Shown one piece after another: positions 34,847 to 43,999 of a stretch of 64,000 bases of DNA. The notes below the pieces were generated by a model. It had not been told where the DNA came from and searched no databases. It worked only from the letters and a program-made list of their open reading frames with translations. A program made the translations under genes and the position numbers. This stretch comes from Congregibacter litoralis KT71 (GTDB lineage Bacteria; Pseudomonadota; Gammaproteobacteria; Pseudomonadales; Halieaceae), in the NCBI RefSeq assembly GCF_000153125.2, contig NZ_CM002299.1, forward strand, positions 60,709 through 124,708, written 5' to 3'. The number at the start of each line of letters is the position of its first letter. Position 1 is the first letter of the stretch.

Positions 34847-36086
34847 GACGCGCCTCCAACGCCGCCATACCGGCAGCCTGTTGCACAAATTCGCGGCGAA
34901 GAAGGGGAAACATATCCATACCCGACAGCGCCAGGTCACGCCCCAGGGACAGCAGGGGGTCGCTGACCATAAACAGATTGGGCAGCCCATCACTTGCGGC
35001 GATGGTCTGGGCCTGATCGCGCTGGCGATCCCGGGAATAGCCCGCAAGTAGATTGGTATCGCCCACTGCCCTACCCTCTGGTACTGCCCGTGCCAGGGTC
35101 TGGCTCAGAGCCGCCGCATCGCGAAGCGCCAGATTGAATCCCTGCCCTGCCACCGGGTGCAGGGCATGCGCTGCATTGCCCAAGACCACGCAAGCGCGGC
35201 GGACCTGCTCCAGGGCCTCGGTCAACGCCAGGGGGTAGCTGTGCCGGTCGCCCACGCGCTCCACCCGACCCAGGCGATAGCCAAAGGCCTCGATCAGTGC
35301 CCGGGAGAAGCTGCTCTCGTCGGCGATTTCCAGAGCAGCGGCCTCCGCGGGCTCCAGGGTCCAGACCAGGGCCATGCGGTGAGCGGCCTGATCCGAGGGA
35401 GGAAGCGGCAGCAGCGCCAGGGGACCCGTGGCCGTAAAGCGCTCATAGGCGCAGCCCCCGTGATCTTTTTCAAAGGCCAGATTGGCGATCAGGGCGCTCT
35501 GCCCGTAGCTCTTGCGCTGGGTCAGGAAGCCCAGCTTGCTCCGTAAACCCGACTCGGCACCGTCAGCAATCACCAGTAAATCAGCGTCCAACTCTTCGTC
35601 CCGGAGGCTTACCCGCATGCCCGGTCCCGCGGGCGCCGCGTCCGTCACCTGATCGGGACAACGCATAACAATCCGGGGACAATCCTGAACCGCGGCAAGG
35701 AGCGTGCGCCCAAGGCAGGGGTTTTCCACTACCCAGCCCAGGGCATCCCACCCCTGCTCTTTGCCCGAGAGGAGACTGCTGCCAAAACGCCCGCGACGGG
35801 AGACGTGAATCTCATTGATGGGAGCGAGGCCCGGGAGGAGCGATGGCCAGAGACCCAGCTCCCGATAGAGCGTCGCCGTGCTGTAACTCAACGCGGTGGA
35901 GCGCGCGTCAAAGGAGGGGTGGTAATCCGCAGGCGCTGCGTCGGACGCCGGCAATGCGCGACCCTCGACAACGGTGATGATCGGTTCGCCGGGGAGCTGC
36001 CGGTGAAGCAGCAGGGCCAGGCTCAGGCCCACCATGCCACCACCGGCAATAAGAATATGGTTTTCCTGCGCGCTCACCCCATCCAT
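34839..36086 (-). CDS. ubiH: UbiH 2-octaprenyl-6-methoxyphenol hydroxylase
   Basis: A FAD-dependent hydroxylase (415 residues) of ubiquinone synthesis. HILIAGGGMVGLSLALLLHR binds FAD; FDARSTALSYSTATLYRELG, INEIHVSRRGRFGSS and ALGWVVENPCLGRTLL are particular to UbiH; LVIADGAESGLRSKLG and VVLGNAAHALHPVAGQGFNL are the DG and GD-like motifs (here GNAAH instead of the usual GDAAH). Its start overlaps the pepP end by 13 bases and its end overlaps ubiI, so pepP-ubiH-ubiI are one transcript, as in Pseudomonas and E. coli. Confidence 0.92.
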   Translation of the reverse strand: MDGVSAQENHILIAGGGMVGLSLALLLHRQLPGEPIITVVEGRALPASDAAPADYHPSFDARSTALSYSTATLYRELGLWPSLLPGLAPINEIHVSRRGRFGSSLLSGKEQGWDALGWVVENPCLGRTLLAAVQDCPRIVMRCPDQVTDAAPAGPGMRVSLRDEELDADLLVIADGAESGLRSKLGFLTQRKSYGQSALIANLAFEKDHGGCAYERFTATGPLALLPLPPSDQAAHRMALVWTLEPAEAAALEIADESSFSRALIEAFGYRLGRVERVGDRHSYPLALTEALEQVRRACVVLGNAAHALHPVAGQGFNLALRDAAALSQTLARAVPEGRAVGDTNLLAGYSRDRQRDQAQTIAASDGLPNLFMVSDPLLSLGRDLALSGMDMFPLLRREFVQQAAGMAALEARHG

Positions 36087-37432
36087 TCCTCTATCTCGTC
36101 ACAGCTCCGGGGCAAGCCCTTGCTGAGCAGTTCGTAACCCGCTTCCGTTATCACCACATCGTCCTCTATCCGGATACCGATACCCCGCCAGGCTGCAGGT
36201 ACATCGTGATTATCGGGGGCGACGTAGATGCCCGGTTCCACGGTAAGCGCCATGCCCGGCTCCAACTGTCGCCACTCGCCGCCGGGGCGGTAATCACCCA
36301 CGTCGTGCACATCCAGGCCCAGCCAATGCCCCACGCGATGCATATAAAAATCCTGGTAGGCCCCTTCTTCGATAAGCCGGCTCACCTTGCCGCGGAGCAA
36401 TCCCAGATCCACAAGACCGCTGGTAATGACATCGACAGTAGCAGAATGTGCGGCGTTCCAGTCACGACCGGGAGCCAGGGCCGCAAAAGCCGCCTCCTGG
36501 GCAGCCAGGGTCAGATCGTAGAGGGCCCGCTGCCGCCGGCTAAAGCGCCCGCTTACGGGGAAGGTCCGGGTGACATCCGCGGCATAGCCGCGATACTCGC
36601 ACCCCGCATCGATAAGGACTAAGTCGCCGCGCCGGAGCTTCTGCTGATTGCTGGTGTAGTGCATGGTGCAGGCATTGCTTCCACCGGCAACAATGCTGGG
36701 GTAGGCGGCGTGGCGGGCACCATGACGGGCGAACTCATGAAGCAGCTCCGCCTCCAGCTCGAACTCGTGCATCCCCACCCGACATTGACGCATGGCCCGA
36801 CGGTGACCCAGGGCCGTGATAGCGGCGGCCTGGCGGAGCTGGCGGATTTCCGCTGCGGACTTGTACAAGCGCTGCTCATGGAGCAGGTGATCAAGATCCG
36901 TGAACTCCCCCGGAGGAGCAGCACCGGCGGCCACCTTGCTGCGAATGCTGTTTACCCAGGCCATCACGCGGGTATCGAATTCGCGACTGCGGCCCATAGA
37001 GTAGTAGACGCGATCGCGACCCTCAATTAAGCCGGGCAGAATGTCGTCAATATCCGACAGGGGAAAGGCATCGTCTGCGTCAAACTGTTCGCAGGCCTCT
37101 TCGGCCCCTACCCGCTGCCCATGCCAGAGTTCTTCCACGGGATCTTTCTCATGGCAAAAAAGCACATACTCCCCGTGCTCGCGACCCGGGAGAAAAACGG
37201 CGACGGCATCGGGCTCGGGAAATCCCGTGAGGTAATGAAAGTCGCTGTCCTGGCGGAAGGGAAACTCCGTATCGCGACTTCGGGTTGCGACGGAGGCGGC
37301 GGTGACGATGGCAATGCTGTTGTCCTCAAGCATTCCCAGGAGATGATGTCGCCGCCGGCGGAATTCACCGCGGGGAACGTTGGCAACGCGCTCGGAAAGC
37401 TCTGGATCCGATAGCGACTGGGCTTCCGTCAT
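36074..37432 (-). CDS. pepP: Xaa-Pro aminopeptidase P
   Basis: PepP (452 residues), a manganese aminopeptidase that removes an N-terminal residue before proline. The N-terminal creatinase-like domain has DTEFPFRQDSDFHYLTGFPE. The catalytic M24B domain shows the metal ligands: VLIDAGCEYRGYAADVTRTF near residue 260, YMHRVGHWLGLDVHDVG near 350, ALTVEPGIY near 390 and GIRIEDDVVIT near 415. It is 22 bases behind the ygfB gene and precedes ubiH. Confidence 0.94.
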   Translation of the reverse strand: MTEAQSLSDPELSERVANVPRGEFRRRRHHLLGMLEDNSIAIVTAASVATRSRDTEFPFRQDSDFHYLTGFPEPDAVAVFLPGREHGEYVLFCHEKDPVEELWHGQRVGAEEACEQFDADDAFPLSDIDDILPGLIEGRDRVYYSMGRSREFDTRVMAWVNSIRSKVAAGAAPPGEFTDLDHLLHEQRLYKSAAEIRQLRQAAAITALGHRRAMRQCRVGMHEFELEAELLHEFARHGARHAAYPSIVAGGSNACTMHYTSNQQKLRRGDLVLIDAGCEYRGYAADVTRTFPVSGRFSRRQRALYDLTLAAQEAAFAALAPGRDWNAAHSATVDVITSGLVDLGLLRGKVSRLIEEGAYQDFYMHRVGHWLGLDVHDVGDYRPGGEWRQLEPGMALTVEPGIYVAPDNHDVPAAWRGIGIRIEDDVVITEAGYELLSKGLPRSCDEIEEWMG

Positions 37433-37454
37433 TCGTCTCTCATGCGCCCTTTAT

Positions 37455-38060
37455 TCAGCCATCATTAGAGCGGGGGACAGGGGCATCTCCGCCCACACCG
37501 GCATCGAGCATGACGTTCATGGCAGCCACCCGCAGATACTCGTACAGCTCGTAATAAGCCTCTTCCGCCGCGTTACTGTCCTCTTCCTCGTCATCATCGA
37601 TGGCAGCCTGGGAAATGGCGGCAAAATCCCGCAGGGCCTCGGCGCTGTCGGGGAGCACCGCATCGCCCTGGCCTTCGGACTTTACCCGGGCCTGGGCATA
37701 GCCGCTGAGGAAGCCGCGACACCATTGGGCCATGGCCTCGATGCGCTGGGAGAGCTCCAGCTCCTCGTCGGGAAGCAATGGCTGGAAATCAAAGGAACCC
37801 TCACCGATGCTCTCCACGGCCCGGGCGCGCAGGGTCCCTACCGCATCGGCCATGGAGCCATGGAGGGAGATATCCAGCGCCTGTTCCAGCTCTGCCATCA
37901 GAGCTTCTTCACCGCCGCGCAGGCCCCCGCCAAGGAGGCCGCAAAGACAGCCGTGCAGCTCTGCGGGAGACAGCATTTCGCCCTGCTCCAACAGAGAATT
38001 TGCGAGCTCATCAAAAAATCCCGCGATCGAATCAGTCGGATGCGGATCGAAAATAGACAA
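37455..38060 (-). CDS. ygfB: YgfB/UPF0149-family protein
   Basis: A 201-residue cytoplasmic protein of the UPF0149 family. GEMLSPAELHGCLCGLLGGG at residues 30-50, the MAQWCRGFLSGYAQA segment and the DDDEEEDSNAAEEAYYELYE acidic stretch followed by YLRVAAMNVML are diagnostic. The open frame runs 27 codons further upstream without resembling the family; TTG at 38060, with GGAA before it, gives the length seen in relatives. Its molecular role is not settled; in Pseudomonas aeruginosa YgfB has been linked to control of the ampDh3 beta-lactam route. Divergent from the zapA unit. Confidence 0.8.
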   Translation of the reverse strand: MSIFDPHPTDSIAGFFDELANSLLEQGEMLSPAELHGCLCGLLGGGLRGGEEALMAELEQALDISLHGSMADAVGTLRARAVESIGEGSFDFQPLLPDEELELSQRIEAMAQWCRGFLSGYAQARVKSEGQGDAVLPDSAEALRDFAAISQAAIDDDEEEDSNAAEEAYYELYEYLRVAAMNVMLDAGVGGDAPVPRSNDG

Positions 38061-38152
38061 TGTGATTTCCAGAGCGCGTCCGCGCCGTTGACCTGCCTGA
38101 ATACGGACCCTATAGTGCCGACAACCCTCGGCGTCGCGCAAGTCATGTCTGC

Positions 38153-38362
38153 ATGTCTGATGATGTTCTGAAAACTCTGGAAGACAAGATCGATCAACTC
38201 ATCGGTCTGTGCGCCCAGCTCAATCTGGAAAATCAGGCTCTCAAGCAGGAGAATCTGAACTTCCAGCAGGAGCGCAGGGATCTCATTGCCAAGAACGACC
38301 TGGCCCGGGCCCGCGTCGAGGCCACCCTGCAACGCCTGCGCAGCATGGAGGCGGCATCATGA
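38153..38362 (+). CDS. Small coiled-coil protein (TIGR02449 family)
   Basis: A 69-residue, all-helical protein with heptad leucines: DKIDQLIGLCAQLNLENQAL, KQENLNFQQERRDLIAKNDL. It belongs to the small family regularly placed just before zapA in Pseudomonas and relatives and looks like a ZapB-type coiled coil, so it may assist ZapA at the division ring; that is inference. Its TGA overlaps the ATG of zapA by four bases (ATGA), and it shares the intergenic region with ygfB. No signal sequence. Confidence 0.82.
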   Translation: MSDDVLKTLEDKIDQLIGLCAQLNLENQALKQENLNFQQERRDLIAKNDLARARVEATLQRLRSMEAAS

Positions 38363-38718
38363 GCGCCAGTACTTTTTCCGTCACCATCCTCGAAAAAGAG
38401 TATCAGGTCGCCTGTCCCAAGGATCAGCAGGCTGAGTTGCTCTTGTCCGCACGTCACCTGGACGAGCAGATGCGGGCGATCCGCGCCACGGGCAAAGTTA
38501 TCGGTCTGGAGCGCATTGCCGTAATGGCCGCACTGAATATCAGTCACGAACTGCTGCAGGCCCGCAATGGCGTTGCCGCCGGGGATAAAGACAAGGCCAC
38601 AGAAAGTAACAAAACCGGCGACAAGAAGGTCGACGCTGCCGATACCGCGAGCATCGCCGGGCTCAACGCCAAGCTTGATGAAGCCCTTCATCAACTCCGT
38701 CAGCTCGAAATAGGCTGA
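38359..38718 (+). CDS. zapA: Cell division protein ZapA
   Basis: ZapA (119 residues) binds and bundles FtsZ filaments at the division site. The N-terminal globular part has VTILEKEYQVACPKDQQAEL and LLSARHLDEQMRAIRATGKV, followed by GLERIAVMAALNISHELL and a C-terminal coiled coil (IAGLNAKLDEALHQLRQLEI). The start at 38359 overlaps the stop of the coiled-coil gene, so the two are coupled. The 6S RNA begins about 55 bases after its stop, the standard gammaproteobacterial order zapA-ssrS-ygfA. Confidence 0.93.
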   Translation: MSASTFSVTILEKEYQVACPKDQQAELLLSARHLDEQMRAIRATGKVIGLERIAVMAALNISHELLQARNGVAAGDKDKATESNKTGDKKVDAADTASIAGLNAKLDEALHQLRQLEIG

Positions 38719-38759
38719 TCAATCCCCGGAGCGCTGCGTAAGGCGCTCTTCAAATACGC

Positions 38760-38765
38760 TATACT
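38760..38765 (+). promoter_or_regulatory. -10 element for 6S RNA
   Basis: TATACT stands seven bases before the predicted first base of the 6S RNA terminal stem; the -35 region around 38737 is poor (CGTAAG). A five-of-six -10 at the right distance is the whole evidence. Confidence 0.5.
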
Positions 38766-38772
38766 TGCTCCC

Positions 38773-38950
38773 GGTCCCTGGTGCATTTGCCAGACATTCT
38801 GTCCTCGAGCCGATAAAGTGTTAACCGGGGGTGACCGATGACGTTGGTGTGCAAGTCCGGCATGACCGGGAAGCCTGATACGTCACGGGAGCCACCACCT
38901 TGAATCTATCGGGTTCAAGGGCCGTACCGTCAGCGGTGCTCCGGGTACCG
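38773..38950 (+). ncRNA. ssrS: 6S RNA
   Basis: 6S RNA mimics an open promoter and binds sigma-70 RNA polymerase in stationary phase. Similarity to E. coli 6S is clear by eye: CGAGCCGATA in the 5' part, GTTGGTGTGCAAGTCCGG, CCGGGAAGCCT, and the CACCTTGAA ... GGGTTCAAGGGC hairpin in the 3' part. The ends pair: GGTCCCTGGTGCA (38773-38785) with GTGCTCCGGGTACC near 38936-38949, with a G-U pair and two mismatches. A seven-T run follows at 38952-38958. Length about 178 bases, and location between zapA and ygfA, are as expected. The exact ends are estimated. Confidence 0.9.
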
Positions 38951-38984
38951 ATTTTTTTGTGGGCTTTTAAGCAGGCCAGCCCTT

Positions 38985-39638
38985 ATGCCAGTGTTTCAGC
39001 CAGCAGCTAATTCCCCAGACAAGTCCGCAGCCAAATCCGCAGCCAAGTCCGGAACCAATTCCGCAGCTAATCCAACGCTCTCCCGCCAGGCCTGCCGCTC
39101 GCATCTTCGCCAACAACGTCGCGCTATTGCCCCGTCCTACGCCCGGGAGGCCGGCGAGCGTGTCGCCCACTATCTCCGCAACAGCAGCTTTTGGAGCGCG
39201 GACCATATAGCGCTTTACCTCGCCAACGACGGCGAATTAGATCCCGCGGTTATCGCCAGGGCCGCCCGGTCATCAGGCAAGCATCTTTATCTACCCGTGA
39301 TCACCGCCGAGGCCATGGCGTTTTGTGAATGGCGCACGGATGAGCCCCTCCGGCCCAATCGCTTCGGCATCGGCGAACCCACAGGGACGCCCGTTCCCCC
39401 AAGGGATCTGCAGCTGGTCATACTCCCCACCGTCGGCTGGACGGCAAGGGGGTTTCGCCTGGGGATGGGCGGCGGCTATTACGATCGGTTTTTCGGGAGT
39501 AAGCAGGCATCATCGGCGAAACGCGTGGCGCTCGCCTACGATTGCCAACGCGATGATGCGTTGGAGCAATTAAAGGAAGCGTGGGATCAGCCCCTGGACG
39601 CCGTGCTTACAGAAAGTGGAATTCTGCGCCTGGATTAA
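38985..39638 (+). CDS. ygfA: 5-formyltetrahydrofolate cyclo-ligase
   Basis: A 217-residue enzyme that converts 5-formyl-THF to 5,10-methenyl-THF using ATP. SRQACRSHLRQQRRAIAPSY is the conserved N-terminal helix; the nucleotide-binding GFRLGMGGGYYDRFF near residue 165 is diagnostic, with LVILPTVGWTARG before it. The first 32 residues are unusual: a run KSAAKSAAKSGTNSAAN made by a 12-base tandem repeat, which should form a disordered tail. The co-location with 6S RNA is the normal arrangement and probably gives a common transcript. A later start is possible if the repeat tail is not translated. Confidence 0.92.
   Translation: MPVFQPAANSPDKSAAKSAAKSGTNSAANPTLSRQACRSHLRQQRRAIAPSYAREAGERVAHYLRNSSFWSADHIALYLANDGELDPAVIARAARSSGKHLYLPVITAEAMAFCEWRTDEPLRPNRFGIGEPTGTPVPPRDLQLVILPTVGWTARGFRLGMGGGYYDRFFGSKQASSAKRVALAYDCQRDDALEQLKEAWDQPLDAVLTESGILRLD
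39021..39068 (+). repeat. Four copies of a 12-base tandem repeat inside ygfA
   Basis: AAGTCCGCAGCC, AAATCCGCAGCC, AAGTCCGGAACC and AATTCCGCAGCT stand in a row and in frame, encoding (K/N)S(A/G)(A/T) units. Flanking sequence before the first copy (CAGCTAATTCCC) looks like a further degraded copy. The unit is a multiple of three, so copy-number change would keep the frame. Confidence 0.85.
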
Positions 39639-39667
39639 TCAGCGCCGGTTTGCTCAAGCGTGCGGAG

Positions 39668-39814
39668 CTAGCGCTCCAGAATCACACCTGCCTGCAAGGG
39701 TGACGGCGGCGCAGCCACCGAGGAATTAGCGGATACAGGCGGCATCAAGGTGATCACCACACCCAGCCCGAAGACGGCGGTGAGGACTAACAACATATCA
39801 GGTCGCTGTTTCAC
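39668..39814 (-). CDS. Small exported or membrane-anchored protein, 48 residues
   Basis: A short gene below usual length limits. From GTG at 39814, with GGAA seven bases before it, it reads MKQRPDMLLVLTAVFGLGVV, then ITLMPPVSANSSVAAPPSPL and QAGVILER, ending at TAG. A charged N-terminus followed by one hydrophobic helix and a short Ala/Pro/Ser tail is the pattern of a signal-anchored small protein. Function unknown. It lies 214 bases downstream of ilvA on the same strand, converging with ygfA, in an otherwise empty 390-base gap. The rest of that gap (39639-39667, 39815-40028) shows nothing else. Confidence 0.6.
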   Translation of the reverse strand: MKQRPDMLLVLTAVFGLGVVITLMPPVSANSSVAAPPSPLQAGVILER

Positions 39815-40028
39815 GATAGTTTCCGTTTTATTAACTGCGTTCCTGCCGCTTCACGTTGCGCTGTTTCCTTGCAAGAAGTCATTACAAAACCTCATTGCAA
39901 CGATGCATTACCTATCGCGCGTTCGTGCACCGAACAGGAATGTTTGGTGACTTTTTTGTTACTAAGTCACGAATATGTCATGGAATACTTGACAGAGCAA
40001 GACGTCTGCAAAGACGGGCCCTGGGGAA

Positions 40029-41564
40029 TTAGTGCCCGCTATCAGGCGAACCGAGGTATAAACGGTAGGCCGCATTGTCTGTTTCGTCCCAATAGCGGTA
40101 GCCGATGGCGTCGAGGCAGGCGCGCGCCTCAGAGCGTTCTTTCGGGCCCACCTGCATACCGACGAGAATTCTTCCGTAAGCCGCACCGTGATTGCGATAG
40201 TGGAACAGGGAGATGTTCCAGCGCTGCCCCAGGCCCGAGAGGAACTTCAATAGCGCCCCGGGTCGCTCAGGGAATTCCACGCGATAAACCCGCTCACCAC
40301 CCACTCCCTCGGGTGCGAGACCGCCCACCATATGGCGGATGTGGAGCTTGGCCATTTCGTTGTCCGTGAGGTCTTCACACTCGTAACCCTCCCCGGCCAA
40401 CTGGTCAATGAGCGCCTTGAGGTCTTCACCGCCGGGCTCCACGGTCACACCCACAAACACCCGTGCATCTTTGGCACTGCTGTAACGGTAATTGAATTCC
40501 GTGATGTTCCGTCGACCGATGCTGTTGCAGAACTTTCGGAACGCGCCGGGTTTTTCCGGAATTGTCACGCTGATAACGGCCTCGCGCTTTTCACCAATTT
40601 CCGTGCGCTCGGAGATGTAACGCAAACGATCAAAGTTAGTGTTGGCGCCACTGAGAACTGCCAGCAACTGCTGGCCCTCAATACCCTCGCGCTCCACATA
40701 CTTCTTGAGGCCCGCAAGGGCGAGGGCGCCCGCGGGCTCAGCGATGCCGCGGGTGTCCTCAAAAATGTCCTTGATAGCCGCGCACATTTCATCGGTACTG
40801 GCGGTGATGACTTCATCCACGGTGTGACGAATCACCCGAAAGGTCTCTTTGCCTACCTGGGCCACGGCACAACCATCGGCAAACAGACCCACCTCGGGCA
40901 AGGTCACCCGCCGGCCACGCTCCAGCGCAGTTTTCAGACAGGCGGCATCCTCAGGCTCGACGCCAATGATTTTTGTCTTGGGCCAGACATAGCGGATGTA
41001 GGCCGCCATGCCGGCCAGGAGACCACCGCCGCCCACGGGCACAAACACCGCATCCAGAGGCTCCTGATGCTGCCGCACGATCTCCATGCCCACGGTGCCC
41101 TGGCCGGCAATGACATCGGGATCGTCAAAGGGGTGCACATAGGTGAGATCTTTTTCCTTCACCAGCTTTTGCGCATGGGTGGAGGCCTCATCAAAATTAT
41201 CCCCATGCAGGACCACGTGAGCACCGCGACTGCGCACCGCGTCCACCTTGATGCTCGGCGTTGTTCGCGGCATGACAATGGTCGCCGACACGCCCATGCG
41301 CTGGGCGGCCATGGCAAGACCCTGAGCGTGATTTCCCGCGGAGGCCGCTATCACGCCCCGCTCCCGCTGCTCCGGGCTCAGGCGATGCATTTTGTTATAG
41401 GCACCGCGAAGCTTGAAGGAGTAGACCGGCTGGAGATCCTCGCGCTTGAGCCACACGCTGTTTTTAAAGCGTTTGGACAGGAGAAGGGCCTGATCCACGG
41501 GGGTCTCCCGCGCCACGTCATAGACGCGCGCGTCAAGAATCCGCTTGATGTAGGACTCGGGCAT
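40029..41564 (-). CDS. ilvA: Biosynthetic threonine ammonia-lyase
   Basis: IlvA (511 residues) deaminates threonine to 2-oxobutanoate, the first step of isoleucine synthesis. The PLP lysine is in [20 protein letters not shown] near residue 55; [34 protein letters not shown] and the cofactor-binding [12 protein letters not shown] follow. Two ACT-like regulatory domains cover about residues 330-511 ([20 protein letters not shown] and [20 protein letters not shown]), marking the long, isoleucine-inhibited form. It diverges from rpiA over a 210-base gap, the same neighbour as in Pseudomonas. Confidence 0.95.
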   Translation of the reverse strand: MPESYIKRILDARVYDVARETPVDQALLLSKRFKNSVWLKREDLQPVYSFKLRGAYNKMHRLSPEQRERGVIAASAGNHAQGLAMAAQRMGVSATIVMPRTTPSIKVDAVRSRGAHVVLHGDNFDEASTHAQKLVKEKDLTYVHPFDDPDVIAGQGTVGMEIVRQHQEPLDAVFVPVGGGGLLAGMAAYIRYVWPKTKIIGVEPEDAACLKTALERGRRVTLPEVGLFADGCAVAQVGKETFRVIRHTVDEVITASTDEMCAAIKDIFEDTRGIAEPAGALALAGLKKYVEREGIEGQQLLAVLSGANTNFDRLRYISERTEIGEKREAVISVTIPEKPGAFRKFCNSIGRRNITEFNYRYSSAKDARVFVGVTVEPGGEDLKALIDQLAGEGYECEDLTDNEMAKLHIRHMVGGLAPEGVGGERVYRVEFPERPGALLKFLSGLGQRWNISLFHYRNHGAAYGRILVGMQVGPKERSEARACLDAIGYRYWDETDNAAYRLYLGSPDSGH

Positions 41565-41774
41565 AAGAGGTCAATCAAAAATAGAACGGGCATAGTAATG
41601 CAGCAGCAGCTCACTTGCAGCCGGGGTTTTCGGCAGTCTTGCAGCCCCCGGCCCCAAATATTCGTCGCGAAGGCCTCCCGACGGCCATCCACCGCGGGTA
41701 CACTGCTTCTCGCAGGCAACCCACTTTCAACCCACCTTCAACCCGCACGCAATGCAAACAACCCGGAGAAGCCC

Positions 41775-42467
41775 ATGGATCAGGACAGTCTCAAACTCAA
41801 GGTCGCCCGGGCTGCCCTGGATATTGTGCAACCCGGTCTTGAGTCCGGCACGGTGCTGGGTATTGGTACAGGCTCAACGGCAAACATGTTTATCGATTTG
41901 CTGGGAGAGGTCGCTCACCTCTTTGATGGCGCCGTTGCCAGCTCCGAAGCCAGCGCCGAGCGTCTCAAATCCCACAACATTCCCGTCTATGACCTCAATG
42001 CCGTGGATCGAATATCGGTCTATGTGGATGGCGCCGACGAGTGCAACGAAGCGCTTCAGTTAATCAAAGGGGGCGGTGCGGCCCTCACCCGGGAGAAGAT
42101 TGTTGCCGCCGTGGCCAAGGAGTTCATCTGCATTGCCGATGAGAGTAAATGGGTGCCGGTGCTGGGGGCATTCCCCCTTCCCGTGGAGGTGATTCCCATG
42201 GCCCGCAGTCATGTTGCCCGGGAGATCGTTAAACTGGGCGGCGACCCCATCCTTCGCGAGGGGGTGGTGACGGACAACGGCAACGTGATCCTGGATGTTT
42301 ACAATTTTTCCATCGCCCAGCCCCTGGCCATGGAAGCCCGGATCAACGGCATCGTCGGTGTTGTCTGCAACGGTCTCTTTGCCCTGCGCCCCGCCGACCG
42401 CCTGCTCCTGGGAACCGCAGACGGCGTGCGCGATCTCAGGCGTCCAGCATCTTCCCTGGATTCATAA
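41775..42467 (+). CDS. rpiA: Ribose-5-phosphate isomerase A
   Basis: RpiA (230 residues) interconverts ribose-5-phosphate and ribulose-5-phosphate. [17 protein letters not shown] binds the phosphate; [37 protein letters not shown] and [20 protein letters not shown] carry the catalytic Asp, Glu and Lys. The ATG at 41775 follows GGAGAA. A much longer open frame extends upstream through the antisense of ilvA but is not coding. Its 3' end overlaps the end of the convergent dehydrogenase gene by 32 bases. Confidence 0.95.
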   Translation: MDQDSLKLKVARAALDIVQPGLESGTVLGIGTGSTANMFIDLLGEVAHLFDGAVASSEASAERLKSHNIPVYDLNAVDRISVYVDGADECNEALQLIKGGGAALTREKIVAAVAKEFICIADESKWVPVLGAFPLPVEVIPMARSHVAREIVKLGGDPILREGVVTDNGNVILDVYNFSIAQPLAMEARINGIVGVVCNGLFALRPADRLLLGTADGVRDLRRPASSLDS

Positions 42468-43845
42468 TCCCCGCCGGGTCAAAAACGCGCTTGAGCTGCG
42501 CCATGAGCCGAATCTCCGCCTCACCGCGACTGAAACCGAGATAAGGTTTTTTCAACAATCCCACCCCATGTTCCGCCGAAATACTGCCGCCGTGGCGGGC
42601 AACAGACTCAAAAACCCCCTGACTCACGGCACCACAGCGAGTCTGGAATTCCTCCATGGGCATGGCATCAGGCTTGAGAATATTCAGGTGCACATTGCCA
42701 TCACCGATGTGGCCGAACCAGATAATCTCAAAGCCAGGATAGTTAGCGCTAACTATCTCCTCAACCTCTGTAAGCAGTGACGGAACTCGAGCCACTGTCG
42801 TAGAAATGTCATTTTTATAGGGCGTCCAGCGGGCGATGGTCTCGGAGATATCCTCCCGTAAACGCCACAGGGACGTGGCCTGGGCGAGGCTCTGGCTCAT
42901 AACGCCATCCTCCACCCAGCCGCTCTCGACGCAGTGCTCAAAGCACTCCATGGCGGCGGTCTCAGCGGCATCGTCCGGCTTCTCGAATTCCAGCAGGGCG
43001 TAGTACGCCGTGGCCGTGGCAAAAGGTCGCGACAGGCCCTGGTGCTCAATCACCTTTGCAAGGGCTTCCTCGGAGAAAAACTCGAAAGCCTCAAGACGCA
43101 CACGATCCCGGAAGGCTCTCAAAACCTCCATAATTGATGCCATGTCGGGCGTGCCCAGCACCATCACCGCGCGCTCCGCAGGCTGCGCCTCCAAACGCAT
43201 GGTCGCCTCAACGATGAGACCGAGGGTACCCTCGGAGCCAATCATGAGATGCCTGAGATCGTAGCCCGCATTGTTTTTGATGAGGCCGCGATTTAAATCC
43301 AGGAGTTCGCCGGTGCCGGTAACCACCTTGAGCCCCGCAACCCAGTCCCGGGTCATGCCATAGCGAATCACCTTGATGCCCCCGGCGTTCGTGGCGATGT
43401 TGCCACCAATCTGGCTGGAACCGCTGGACGCAAAATCCACGGGATAAAAAAGACCCTGGGCCTCGGCAAACGCCTGGAGCTGCGCCGTCACGACCCCCGC
43501 CTCACAGCGCACCGTGCGATCCGTGGCATCAAAGTCGGATATGGCGTTCATGCGATCCATGGCAATCACCAGTTCGCCGTTGGCAGCTACGGCCCCTGCC
43601 GACAAACCGCTGCGACCGCCGGACGGAACCAGCGCCACCTGCTCATCACAGGCCCAACGCACCACGGCCTGCACCTCCTCGATGGATGATGGAAGGACTA
43701 CCGCAGCGGGGTTGGGCTCGTAGACGCGCGTCCAGTCCCGCCCGTAGTTCTGGCGGGACTCCTCATCGGTGCGCAGGGCTTTTGCACCCACCAGCGATGC
43801 CAGGGAATCAAGTTGACTTGGGCTTAACACGGGCTCTCCGGACAC
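42436..43845 (-). CDS. FAD-linked D-2-hydroxyglutarate dehydrogenase
   Basis: A 469-residue flavoprotein of the GlcD/D2HGDH family. FAD-binding parts are [18 protein letters not shown] near residue 75 and [20 protein letters not shown] near 145; metal and substrate residues are in [16 protein letters not shown] near 380 and [17 protein letters not shown] near 430. The family also contains D-lactate and glycolate oxidases. I favour D-2-hydroxyglutarate because it stands back to back with serA: SerA-type dehydrogenases make D-2-hydroxyglutarate by reducing 2-oxoglutarate, and a dedicated oxidase removes it, a coupling known from Pseudomonas. The product quinone or electron acceptor is not evident. 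It converges on rpiA with a 32-base overlap. Confidence 0.85.
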   Translation of the reverse strand: MSGEPVLSPSQLDSLASLVGAKALRTDEESRQNYGRDWTRVYEPNPAAVVLPSSIEEVQAVVRWACDEQVALVPSGGRSGLSAGAVAANGELVIAMDRMNAISDFDATDRTVRCEAGVVTAQLQAFAEAQGLFYPVDFASSGSSQIGGNIATNAGGIKVIRYGMTRDWVAGLKVVTGTGELLDLNRGLIKNNAGYDLRHLMIGSEGTLGLIVEATMRLEAQPAERAVMVLGTPDMASIMEVLRAFRDRVRLEAFEFFSEEALAKVIEHQGLSRPFATATAYYALLEFEKPDDAAETAAMECFEHCVESGWVEDGVMSQSLAQATSLWRLREDISETIARWTPYKNDISTTVARVPSLLTEVEEIVSANYPGFEIIWFGHIGDGNVHLNILKPDAMPMEEFQTRCGAVSQGVFESVARHGGSISAEHGVGLLKKPYLGFSRGEAEIRLMAQLKRVFDPAGIMNPGKMLDA

Positions 43846-43999
43846 TCTTTGAACATCAATACTTGTGGCAATTTTAAAGGGTTTGGGGCACCCAAAACGC
43901 CGCCGCGGCGTATGCTACCATGCGCCGCCGCGCGCCCCGGACACGGGGTTTATCGCCCTCAAATACCCCGCACATTGATTCGAACAGAGTTTTTCAGCC

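Noticed and set aside
40332..42467. 711-codon open frame on the plus strand
   Set aside because: Its first two thirds are the antisense of ilvA, whose motifs are complete; only the last 231 codons (rpiA) are real.
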